Assembly: GCA_947494695.1 (NCBI GenBank)
Contig: CANLWB010000001.1
Span: 124,001 to 188,000, forward strand
DNA from: an uncultured Flavobacteriaceae bacterium
GTDB taxonomy: Bacteria > Bacteroidota > Bacteroidia > Flavobacteriales > Flavobacteriaceae
Direction of reading: 5' to 3'
DNA: 64,000 nucleotides
Shown: positions 56,506-64,000 of the stretch, in pieces
How the letters are laid out: each line of letters starts with the position of its first letter
Position numbering within the stretch: the first letter of the stretch is position 1
The notes under the pieces: model-generated
What the model saw: only the letters and a program-made list of their open reading frames with translations
Told to the model about the DNA's origin: nothing
Databases searched by the model: none
Made by a program: the position numbers and the translations under genes

Positions 56506-58917
56506 ATGAAGTTTTTTTACACCATTTTCTTCCTTTTACTTGTTTCTATATCTTCTTTGGCGCAAAATATAGTGGTCGTTAGCGAACTTACCCAGAAACC
56601 CATTGTTGGAGTCGCTATTTACAATGTGGATAAATCTAAAAGTGTTGTTACTAATTTTAGAGGTGAGGCCGATTTGAGTAGCTTTTCAAATAGAGAGCTT
56701 ATCTATTTTAAGCATTTATCTCATATTTTAAAGAAATTAACAAAACAACAATTAAGAAACTCGAATCGAGTGTATTTGATTTCGAATACTCAGGGGTTAG
56801 AAGAAATAGTGATATCGGCTTCAAAGTTTGAGCAGAATAAAAGAGATATTCCACAAAGGATTGTGAGCGTAAACAAAGGAACTATTGAATTTTCGAACCC
56901 ACAAACAAGCGCCGATTTATTAGAAAATACCGGGAAGGTATACATTCAAAAAAGTCAGTTAGGAGGAGGGAGCCCTATGATCCGTGGTTTTGCTACAAAC
57001 AGACTATTGATTACAGTTGATGGGGTGCGTATGAATAATGCGATTTTTAGAGGTGGGAATTTGCAAAATGTTATTGCCATCGATCCGTTTTCTGTTCAAA
57101 GTACCGAAGTGACTCTGGGGTCTGGTTCTGTAATTTATGGAAGTGATGCTATTGGAGGTGTTATGAGTTTTTACACCCAAAAACCAAAACTGTCCTATTC
57201 TGACTCATTATTGTTTAGATCGAATCTTATAGGACGATTTGCCTCGGCGAGCAATGAAAAGACCGGACATTTTGATTTTAACCTGGGGTATAAAAAATGG
57301 GCCTTTGTAACCAGTGGTAGTTATACCAGTTTTGATGACTTAAAAATGGGGAAAAACGGACCGGATGACTATCTAAGACCAGAATATGTTTTAACATCGA
57401 ATACAGGAGATATCATTGTAGAAAATAGTGATCCTTTCGTACAGAAGTTTTCTGGATATGATCAAATAAACGTTATGCAAAAAGCCAGATACGAACCTTA
57501 TAAAAATTTAAGTTTCGATTTAGGGCTATATTTTACTAGAACCACAAACATTCCTCGGTACGATCGTTTAATTCGATATCGAAATAATACCTTGCGTTCT
57601 GCAGAATGGAATTATGGGCCGCAACAATGGTTCATGTCCAACTTTCAGGTGACTAAGTTAAGTAGCAATTCTACCATTCATGATAAGATAAAGGTTACTT
57701 TGGCTTATCAAAACTTTCAAGAAAGCAGAGTGGATAGAGACTTTCAGTCTGAATTAAGAAATGTAAGAGAGGAATCTGTAGATGCCTATTCCTTTAATCT
57801 TGACCTGGAGAAAAGGTTAAGCCCTAAGACACAACTTTTCTATGGATTAGAATATGTTTATAACAAGGTAATGTCTAGTGGGAAAGAAGAAAATATTTCT
57901 AGCAATACCATATCTCCATCGGTTTCCAGATATCCCAATGGAGCAAGTTGGCAATCTGCTGCCATATATTCAAGCATAAAATATAAGCCTAACCCCAAAT
58001 TTGTTTTTCAATCCGGTTTACGTTTCAATCACGTGGTTTCTGAGGCAAATTTTAGAGAAAACAATACCTTTTTAAATTTACCCTTCGAATCATCAAAGAA
58101 TATTGCAGGAGCGTTAACAGGAACAGCTGGGATTAGGTGGTCACCTAATAAAACAATACAATGGAAGCTTAACGCATCTTCGGCTTTTAGAGCTCCTAAT
58201 GTAGATGATATTGGTAAAGTATTTGATTCTGAACCAGGTTCGGTAGTCGTTCCCAATGAAAACCTTAAGCCGGAATATGCATACGGAGGGGAATTAGGAG
58301 TGAAACTAGATTTCAATGAAAAAATAATTCTGGATTTAAGCACGTATTATACGTATCTGGACAATGCTTTAGTACGGAGAGATTATAACTTAAATGGCAA
58401 TACGGAAATTATTTATGATGGCGAGTTAAGTAAAGTACAGGCCATTCAAAACGCTTCTAAAGCATGGATTTATGGCTTTGAAGTAGGTTTAAAAGCCGCG
58501 CTTTTAAATCAAGTGTATATAACCTCTCAATATAGTATTATTGGAGGAACAGAAGAGGCAGGAGATATTGAAGTCCCTATTCGTCATGTCGCTCCAAATT
58601 TTGGCAATACGCATTTAGTTTGGACGCCAAAAGGGTTGAAACTGGATGCTTTTTTGAATTATAATGATGAACTTTCGTTTAATCAATTAGCACCTTCTGA
58701 GGTGGGAAAGGACTATATTTACGCTCTCGATGGAAAAGGGAGGCCATTTAGCCCATCGTGGTATACCTTAAACTTTAGAGCGCAATGCCAAATAAATAGT
58801 TCAACAACGGTAACAGCAAGTTTAGAAAATGTCACTGACCAATTATACAAAACGTATTCTTCAGGGATTGCAGCACCCGGGAGAAATTATATAATATCCT
58901 TAAAGTATAGTTTATAA
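56506..58917 (+). CDS. TonB-dependent receptor, haem/transferrin-type
   Basis: I start at ATG 56506, right after recO (MKFFYTIFFLLLVSISSLAQ, signal peptide), and not at the earlier Met of the longer frame, which lies within recO. The 803-residue product has a small carboxypeptidase-regulatory-like N-terminal part, a plug with GGGSPMIRGFATNRLLITVDGVRMNN and GSDAIGGVMSFYT, typical of the haemoglobin/transferrin receptor class, and a barrel ending NYIISLKYSL. It may take up haem or iron; no haemophore gene is next to it. Confidence 0.92.
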   Translation: MKFFYTIFFLLLVSISSLAQNIVVVSELTQKPIVGVAIYNVDKSKSVVTNFRGEADLSSFSNRELIYFKHLSHILKKLTKQQLRNSNRVYLISNTQGLEEIVISASKFEQNKRDIPQRIVSVNKGTIEFSNPQTSADLLENTGKVYIQKSQLGGGSPMIRGFATNRLLITVDGVRMNNAIFRGGNLQNVIAIDPFSVQSTEVTLGSGSVIYGSDAIGGVMSFYTQKPKLSYSDSLLFRSNLIGRFASASNEKTGHFDFNLGYKKWAFVTSGSYTSFDDLKMGKNGPDDYLRPEYVLTSNTGDIIVENSDPFVQKFSGYDQINVMQKARYEPYKNLSFDLGLYFTRTTNIPRYDRLIRYRNNTLRSAEWNYGPQQWFMSNFQVTKLSSNSTIHDKIKVTLAYQNFQESRVDRDFQSELRNVREESVDAYSFNLDLEKRLSPKTQLFYGLEYVYNKVMSSGKEENISSNTISPSVSRYPNGASWQSAAIYSSIKYKPNPKFVFQSGLRFNHVVSEANFRENNTFLNLPFESSKNIAGALTGTAGIRWSPNKTIQWKLNASSAFRAPNVDDIGKVFDSEPGSVVVPNENLKPEYAYGGELGVKLDFNEKIILDLSTYYTYLDNALVRRDYNLNGNTEIIYDGELSKVQAIQNASKAWIYGFEVGLKAALLNQVYITSQYSIIGGTEEAGDIEVPIRHVAPNFGNTHLVWTPKGLKLDAFLNYNDELSFNQLAPSEVGKDYIYALDGKGRPFSPSWYTLNFRAQCQINSSTTVTASLENVTDQLYKTYSSGIAAPGRNYIISLKYSL

Positions 58918-59032
58918 AGTTATTTCTTAGTGACCTTTTGATTATTGTAATGCCTTTTAAAGTCAAATTCAATTTGTAAGTCTTAGATTTTATTTTTTTA
59001 TCCTTTGTTTTCTATTCCTATTTTTGGAACCA

Positions 59033-59509
59033 ATGTATTCACAGAAAAAAACATATACTTTAGACGATGCTACCAGAAGAATGGAGCGTTATTGTGCATA
59101 TCAGGAACGCTGTCATCAAGAAGTTAGACAAAAGTTGATAACCATGCGCATGATTCCTGAAGCGATAGATTTAATTATGGTTCATCTTTTAGAGCATAAT
59201 TTTCTGAACGAAGAACGTTTTGCCAGGACATATGTTAGCGGTAAGCTTAAAATTAAAAATTGGGGACGTCGTCGATTAACTTATGAATTAAAGAAGAAAG
59301 ATATAAGTGAAACCAATATAAATCTGGTACTTGCCGAAATAGAAGACATAGATTATCTCGATATTTTTAATGACTTAGCAAAAAAAAAGACAGATTCCAT
59401 TAAAGAAACAGATACATTCAAAAAAAGAAAGAAGTTAATCGATTACTTGTTTTACAAAGGTTGGGAGTCTGACATGATCTACGAAAAGGCGCACGAACTT
59501 ATACCGTAG
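59033..59509 (+). CDS. recX: Regulatory protein RecX
   Basis: The product (158 residues from ATG 59033; a TTG at 59024 is also in frame but overlaps the -7-like TATTTTTG) has the RecX three-helix repeats: YCAYQERCHQEVRQKLITM and LLEHNFLNEERFARTYVSGK and NWGRRRLTYELKKKDIS. It restrains RecA filaments. Its end overlaps the convergent JmjC gene by 11 bp. Confidence 0.93.
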   Translation: MYSQKKTYTLDDATRRMERYCAYQERCHQEVRQKLITMRMIPEAIDLIMVHLLEHNFLNEERFARTYVSGKLKIKNWGRRRLTYELKKKDISETNINLVLAEIEDIDYLDIFNDLAKKKTDSIKETDTFKKRKKLIDYLFYKGWESDMIYEKAHELIP

Positions 59510-60371
59510 TACGGTTACTTTCATGTGTTCTTATAATGGCTTGCTCGTTCTTCCAATCTATCCATTTCTGGCCCTTTAAACGTCTCATGATATTATCGTA
59601 GTTACGCATAATTAATAGGTTGTAAATGGCTCTGCTAAAGTTTTTTGGATTTCTGGCTATGGCTCTTAAGCTCAAGGAAAAACCAGGAGTTACGTATTGC
59701 ATGTAATGCCAATACCCTTCTGGCATATATAAAATTTCACCATGTTGAAGTTTGGTCCTATAGCCTTGCGCTTTTTTAAGCATGGGCCATTTTGTAAAGT
59801 CAGGGTTATTAAAATCGATATCCTCTCTTGTAATTAAAGAATGAGGGATTTTATAAAGGTATTTGCTCTGTTTTTGATCGAATAGAATAATTTGCTTCGT
59901 TCCCTCAAAATGAAAATGGAAAATGTTAGCCAGATCGATATCGTAATGCATAAACGTATTCGAACCCCTACCACCAAAGAATAACATTGGAATCCCCTTC
60001 ATTAAACGTAAGCCAAAATCTGGGAATTTAAAATCTTTCTGTAATTGAGGAATCTCCTTTAGCGCATTCCAAAGAAAAATTCGATATTTAGTAGGTTCAC
60101 TTTTTAGAAGATCCACATAATCACTCATTTTCATTTTAGCATGTGGCTCGTTAAACCCTTCCTTATAATCTACAGGTCTATCGTCGTAAAGTGGAATGGT
60201 TATATGGCCTGCTACAGATTTCATATAATCTAAATTCCATTTCGTATGGGCCGGCCAATCCTCTATAAAGTTTTCTATTACGACAGGTTTTTGCGGTGCA
60301 AAATAATACTTTAAAAAGTCCGCTTTAGTCAAAGTCTTTACACGAGGAATATCTTGCAAGTTAAGTGACAC
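59499..60371 (-). CDS. JmjC/cupin-like Fe(II)/2-oxoglutarate oxygenase-type protein
   Basis: The 290-residue protein has the cupin_8/JmjC fold. The iron triad is probably His142 and Asp144 (TFMHYDID) with His222 (GYWHYMQY). Fold signs include GGRGSNTFM before the triad and ILYMPEGYWHYM after it. Such proteins hydroxylate residues in other proteins; the bacterial substrate is unknown. It is probably cytoplasmic. It overlaps recX at its 3' end, and has no partner in the same direction. Confidence 0.88.
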   Translation of the reverse strand: MSLNLQDIPRVKTLTKADFLKYYFAPQKPVVIENFIEDWPAHTKWNLDYMKSVAGHITIPLYDDRPVDYKEGFNEPHAKMKMSDYVDLLKSEPTKYRIFLWNALKEIPQLQKDFKFPDFGLRLMKGIPMLFFGGRGSNTFMHYDIDLANIFHFHFEGTKQIILFDQKQSKYLYKIPHSLITREDIDFNNPDFTKWPMLKKAQGYRTKLQHGEILYMPEGYWHYMQYVTPGFSLSLRAIARNPKNFSRAIYNLLIMRNYDNIMRRLKGQKWIDWKNEQAIIRTHESNRTTV

Positions 60372-60554
60372 TACTCAGTTAGTTTTTTCAGGTTCAAAGT
60401 TAAGAAAACGTTACGAAAATAGAAATAGTAAGCTAATTACTAGTCTAATAGGGCGGTTTTCAACTACCCGAATTTCGATGTTTTACGTAATTGTTTACTT
60501 GATGTTTTTATAAAACACTGAGCGAAGCAGAGACATTTAACTTAATCGTATAAC

Positions 60555-61649
60555 TTACTTTAAGGCTTTGGCTCTTTGTTTTGCATTTTCGTTACGCTCA
60601 ATACTGTGTTCAGGGCGAGACCATTTCGGTTTTTCTCCACGATCTTCGTATTGAGAATCCTGCGACTCCACAGTTCTGGGTTGTACTTTTTTAGTAAATG
60701 GTTTTTGCGGATTTAACCCTAATAATTCAAACATTTTCATGTCCTCATTAACATCAGGGTTTGGTGTGGTTAATAATTTATCACCAGCAAAAATAGAGTT
60801 TGCACCAGCAAAGAAGCACATAGCTTGCCCTTCTCTTGACATTTGAGTTCTACCCGCACTTAGACGTACCTGGGTTTCAGGCATAACAATACGAGTTGTT
60901 GCTACCATTCGAATCATATCCCATATATCCACGGGTTTTTGATCTTCAAGAGGAGTTCCTTCCACAGCAACTAAAGCGTTTATTGGTGTGGATTCCGGTT
61001 GTGGATTCAATGTAGATAAAGCAACTAACATACCTGCACGGTCCTCAAGGCTTTCACCCATACCAATAATACCTCCACTGCAAACAGTAACATTAGTTTT
61101 ACGTACGTTATCAATGGTATCTAAACGATCCTGGTAACCACGAGTAGAAATAACTTCTTTGTAGTATTCTTCAGATGAGTCAAGATTATGATTGTACGCA
61201 TATAAACCAGCTTCTGCCAATCGTTGAGCCTGATTTTCGGTAATCATTCCCAGAGTACAACAAACTTCCATGTCCAGTTTGTTAATGGTACGAACCATTT
61301 CTAGAACCTCATCAAACTCTGGTCCGTCTTTAACATTTCTCCACGCAGCACCCATACAAACTCGGGAACTTCCGGTAGACTTAGCTCTTAAAGCTTGAGC
61401 TTTAACTTGTTGAACAGACATTAAATCGTTACCCTCTATGTTGGTATGGTAGCGAGCAGCTTGTGGGCAATAACCACAATCTTCAGAGCAGCCACCGGTC
61501 TTTATAGACAATAAAGTGGAAACTTGCACAACATTAGGATCGTGATGCAATCGGTGAATTGTTGCTGCTTCATAAAGCAATTCCATTAAAGGTTTATTGT
61601 AAATGTTTAAGATCTCTTCTTTTGTCCAATTGTGTCTTGTCTCACTCAT
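60555..61649 (-). CDS. bioB: Biotin synthase BioB
   Basis: The 364-residue radical-SAM enzyme inserts sulfur into dethiobiotin. The CxxxCxxC motif is Cys54, Cys58, Cys61 (CSEDCGYC), and the second cluster's ligands and AGRTQMSREGQ segment are present. A C-terminal tail of about 40 residues, charged and proline-rich (VQPRTVESQDSQYEDRGEK), is longer than in the E. coli protein. It is transcribed leftward. The partial ketosynthase at the right edge is on the same strand and may be part of biotin synthesis. Confidence 0.96.
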   Translation of the reverse strand: MSETRHNWTKEEILNIYNKPLMELLYEAATIHRLHHDPNVVQVSTLLSIKTGGCSEDCGYCPQAARYHTNIEGNDLMSVQQVKAQALRAKSTGSSRVCMGAAWRNVKDGPEFDEVLEMVRTINKLDMEVCCTLGMITENQAQRLAEAGLYAYNHNLDSSEEYYKEVISTRGYQDRLDTIDNVRKTNVTVCSGGIIGMGESLEDRAGMLVALSTLNPQPESTPINALVAVEGTPLEDQKPVDIWDMIRMVATTRIVMPETQVRLSAGRTQMSREGQAMCFFAGANSIFAGDKLLTTPNPDVNEDMKMFELLGLNPQKPFTKKVQPRTVESQDSQYEDRGEKPKWSRPEHSIERNENAKQRAKALK

Positions 61650-61839
61650 AAATCCAGTTGATTAGCAATATCAAAAATACTAATTAAATGGCATATACAT
61701 TTAATAATTTTCAATAATATAGTCGATTTCTAAGAATCTGGTTGTCTAATGCATAATACAAGTCTAATTTTAAGTAAGTGAATATCACATACTATTTTGC
61801 TTACTTTGCAGTTAGTTTGTAACGGTATATTTTAATGAT

Positions 61840-62877
61840 ATGAATAGAATAAAAGTTTTCTTAAAACACCCAAATAAAAAGAGTATTCCTAAAATGATAG
61901 GAGAGCTTATAACACTTATCGTGAAAAAAAGGGAAATTCCTTTTTATTACTTTAAGTATTTGTATAGAAAACATATAACGAATTATTTGGACTACATTAG
62001 CCTTAAAGAACAAATACTCCTTGTAGATCATAAGAGTTTACATAATCCAGATTATGTTTCTCTTATAAACAATAAATTGTATTTCGCTTTGTTTTGTGAA
62101 AAAACGTCAATTAAAACACCCAAGTTGGTAAGTTATAATTTAGGAGCGAATTTTTTCTTTAATGGTGAAGTTACAAAGCTCGAAACCAAAGAAGAACTTC
62201 ATGAATTTTATGAGAAGGTCTTTGATCAACATGGCATGGAAACACTCTTTTTTCGACCTCCGTCAGACTTTGGTGGGAAAGGATGTTTTAAACTTGCCAA
62301 AAGCGATTTTAAAAATGATTTAGATACGATATACCGGACATTGATTCATGGAAATTATGTGCATACTGAGGTGATCGAACAACACGAAGATATTAACCAA
62401 ATACATGGTAAATCGGTAAATACCTTAAGAATAATTTCTTTGGTAACCTCAGATGGCGTTACAGAAATAATTAGTGCTGTTTTAAGACTAGGTGTTGGAA
62501 ATAGTGTAGTAGATAACGCTACTTCGGGTGGGTTTTTTGTTGGAGTTGATTTAAAAGAGGGAACGTTAAAGGCTGTCGGGCATTATTTACCAGAACATGG
62601 AGGTGGTGAGATAACAGAGCACCCCGATAGCGGATTCAAATTTGAAGGGTTTAAGGTTCCGTATTTTAAGGAGGCATGTCAAACCGTTATTGAAGGTGTT
62701 AAAATTATCCCAGACAGGTTTATAGGCTGGGATATTGCCATCACACCCAAAGGTCCAATTGTTATTGAAACCAATGCAGAACCTCATATTCCTGTTAGTG
62801 ACATATCCTATGGGGGCTTGTTACAAAATAAGCATGTGAAAAACGTTGTTGAAGAGCTAAAAAGTATTAAAGATTAG
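61840..62877 (+). CDS. Sugar-transfer-associated ATP-grasp protein
   Basis: The 345-residue protein resembles the ATP-grasp family linked to sugar transfer and cell-surface glycan synthesis. Features: FFRPPSDFGGKGCFKL (glycine-rich ATP loop), NYVHTEVIEQHEDINQIHGKSVNTLRI (central adenine pocket), and GWDIAITPKGPIVIETNAEPH with the acidic metal ligands at the end. It has no signal peptide. It sits alone between bioB and the ketosynthase in the opposite direction, so it interrupts what may be a biotin gene group. The amide or phosphate acceptor is unknown. Confidence 0.9.
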   Translation: MNRIKVFLKHPNKKSIPKMIGELITLIVKKREIPFYYFKYLYRKHITNYLDYISLKEQILLVDHKSLHNPDYVSLINNKLYFALFCEKTSIKTPKLVSYNLGANFFFNGEVTKLETKEELHEFYEKVFDQHGMETLFFRPPSDFGGKGCFKLAKSDFKNDLDTIYRTLIHGNYVHTEVIEQHEDINQIHGKSVNTLRIISLVTSDGVTEIISAVLRLGVGNSVVDNATSGGFFVGVDLKEGTLKAVGHYLPEHGGGEITEHPDSGFKFEGFKVPYFKEACQTVIEGVKIIPDRFIGWDIAITPKGPIVIETNAEPHIPVSDISYGGLLQNKHVKNVVEELKSIKD

Positions 62878-62910
62878 AATATCATTTAACTATTGATGTA
62901 GCTATATATC

Positions 62911-62958
62911 GTCATTCTGCGCGCTTGACAAAATTCTTGTCTCTATTCCCGAAATGAC
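62911..62958. repeat. Dispersed-type inverted repeat
   Basis: GTCATT at 62911-62916 and AATGAC at 62953-62958 bound a 48-bp imperfect palindrome of the kind scattered between genes in flavobacterial genomes. One copy in the window. Confidence 0.45.
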
Positions 62959-63030
62959 ACCTCTAAACCCTAAATTAGGACCCGTGCTAATCATAGAATA
63001 AGCGCTTTTGGTAATCTGGAATAGTTCCCG

Positions 63031-64000
63031 TTAGGTGCCTTTACTAAGTAAAATGCTTACCGCATTACCACCAAAACCAACGGCATTTAAGAGGATGTTC
63101 TTTATGCGCTTTGGAGCTTCTTGATATTCTAAATAAGGAATATCAATGAATTTTTGATGTTGAAGCATTAAAACGGCGAATTCAATATTAAGAGCTCCAG
63201 ATGCGCCAAAGGTATGCCCTATTTTCCATTTATTTGTGGTTAAAGAAGGAAGCTTGTTGCAGAACACATTTTTAATAGCATTGTATTCGCTTAAGTCTCC
63301 CTTAATAGTACCGGGGGCATGCATAACGATAACATCTATCTCATCGGGATTTAGATCGCCCAGGGCCATTTGCATTGATTTTTGAAAGCATTGTGCATCA
63401 CTGGAAATAGAAATGTTATGTTCCAATATTTCGGTAGCATACCCAATTCCTTTTATAATGGCTAGGGCATTGTCTTTTTCGCCAGCTTCTAAACAAGCCA
63501 TAGAGGCACCCTCGCCCAGAATCATAGTATTTTGTTTTTTATCCAGGTTTAATGCCTGACAAGGAAAGGATTTTTCATTATTTAGGTTAGCCTGAGCGTA
63601 AATTTTTAAAGCTCTCATTTGAGCAATGGTAAAAGGTGTTAATGGAGCCTCACTACCACCAACCAAAAATGTGTCACACATGCCCGAATTTATCCAGGCA
63701 ATACCATTTAACATGGCATGTAATGCTGTTGAACATGTTATGGAATGGCTTATTTCTGGGCCTTGTGTTTGCAAATCATGAGCCACCCAGGACGAAATAT
63801 TGCCCAGTGTTGTTGTTGGAGAACTTAATGTTTTGGCTTTATGTGTATCAAGAAAATCCTTGTGGTAAGCCTCAAAGAGTTTTGTCGCTCCACGTGATGA
63901 GCCAATATTAATTCCAAAATTATCAGAACTATTCCAATGGGCTTGTTTAATAGCTTCCCTGGAAGCATATAATGCAAATAAAACGGTATCGTCTAGTGAT
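63031..64000 (-). CDS. Beta-ketoacyl synthase, 5' end outside the window
   Basis: The frame continues to the right edge, so the N-terminus is missing; the visible part is about 320 residues. Thiolase-fold elements are clear: active Cys in ITCSTALHAM, His in MHAPGTIKGDLSE (HAPGT in place of the usual HGTGT), and the second His in GHTFGASGALNIEF. This is a FabF-like condensing enzyme. It is on the same strand as bioB, 1.4 kb upstream of it, and in Flavobacteriaceae such a ketosynthase is often placed with bio genes (from memory), suggesting pimelate-chain synthesis. Flexirubin-type pigment synthesis is the main alternative. Confidence 0.9.
   Translation of the reverse strand, partial: SLDDTVLFALYASREAIKQAHWNSSDNFGINIGSSRGATKLFEAYHKDFLDTHKAKTLSSPTTTLGNISSWVAHDLQTQGPEISHSITCSTALHAMLNGIAWINSGMCDTFLVGGSEAPLTPFTIAQMRALKIYAQANLNNEKSFPCQALNLDKKQNTMILGEGASMACLEAGEKDNALAIIKGIGYATEILEHNISISSDAQCFQKSMQMALGDLNPDEIDVIVMHAPGTIKGDLSEYNAIKNVFCNKLPSLTTNKWKIGHTFGASGALNIEFAVLMLQHQKFIDIPYLEYQEAPKRIKNILLNAVGFGGNAVSILLSKGT

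Noticed and set aside
1-64000. CRISPR array, prophage or integrative element
   Set aside because: No evenly spaced direct repeats, integrase, phage structural gene or attachment-site duplication was seen; the tRNA-Asn has no second copy of its 3' end nearby.

Overview
The window looks like a chromosomal segment from a marine member of the Flavobacteriaceae (Bacteroidota). The evidence is AT-rich DNA, Bacteroidota-type promoters (TAnnTTTG in the -7 region, sometimes with an upstream TTG), almost no Shine-Dalgarno sequences, type IX secretion (T9SS) sorting domains on secreted enzymes together with a PorZ gene, TonB-dependent receptors, and two secreted agar/porphyran-type glycoside hydrolases. 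No phage, integrase, transposase, CRISPR array or rRNA operon was seen. One tRNA (Asn, GTT) is present.

Layout. 1-7.5 kb: partial formyltransferase-fold gene, Tat-signal protein, ferritin followed by a tiny Lys/Cys-rich protein, lipocalin-like and OmpA-type lipoproteins, Tex, and a flavodoxin-fold reductase. 7.6-9.9 kb: AraC regulator, a 58-residue ORF, an AhpD-like protein and a secreted cupredoxin-like protein. 9.9-15.2 kb: TetR regulator, RND/MMPL exporter, LolA-like periplasmic protein and an outer-membrane barrel, with repeated candidate operators. 15.8-19.8 kb: Crp/Fnr regulator and NAD(P)-binding SDR protein linked by a perfect palindrome, a small membrane protein, a decayed gene, and an MRJP-family lipoprotein. 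20-27.6 kb: GH86 and GH16 enzymes with shared Big_2/CBM6/T9SS modules, then 1.7 kb without an intact gene. 27.6-33.6 kb: TerB, Mfd, TlpA-like thioredoxin and YraN.

33.7-44.9 kb is a metal-homeostasis block: two ABC permeases, an unknown membrane protein, ATPase, binding protein and TonB receptor transcribed leftward, with a divergent DtxR/MntR regulator over a 34-bp palindrome. A DUF1080 protein follows, then feoA-feoB and a 45-residue FeoB-associated Cys-rich membrane protein. 44.9-53.3 kb: SCO protein, RseP, tRNA-Asn, two small uncharacterised proteins, ArsC-like and DinB-like proteins, a Cys/Met-metabolism PLP enzyme, an outer-membrane-type protein and glutamate dehydrogenase. 53.4-64 kb: PorZ, RecO, a haem-type TonB receptor, RecX, JmjC/cupin protein, BioB, a sugar-transfer ATP-grasp protein and a partial ketosynthase that may belong with biotin synthesis.

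No single spectacular new system is obvious. The most informative signals are regulatory and small-scale: a Crp/Fnr-type palindrome placed at about -41.5 of its neighbour's predicted promoter, a DtxR-type operator shared by two divergent metal genes, TetR operators repeated at two promoters, three genes under 60 codons, a permease with no usual start codon, an uncharacterised Cys-rich pair, and a decayed gene recognisable by frame-hopping coding sequence. All family names come from reading motifs; no database search was possible.
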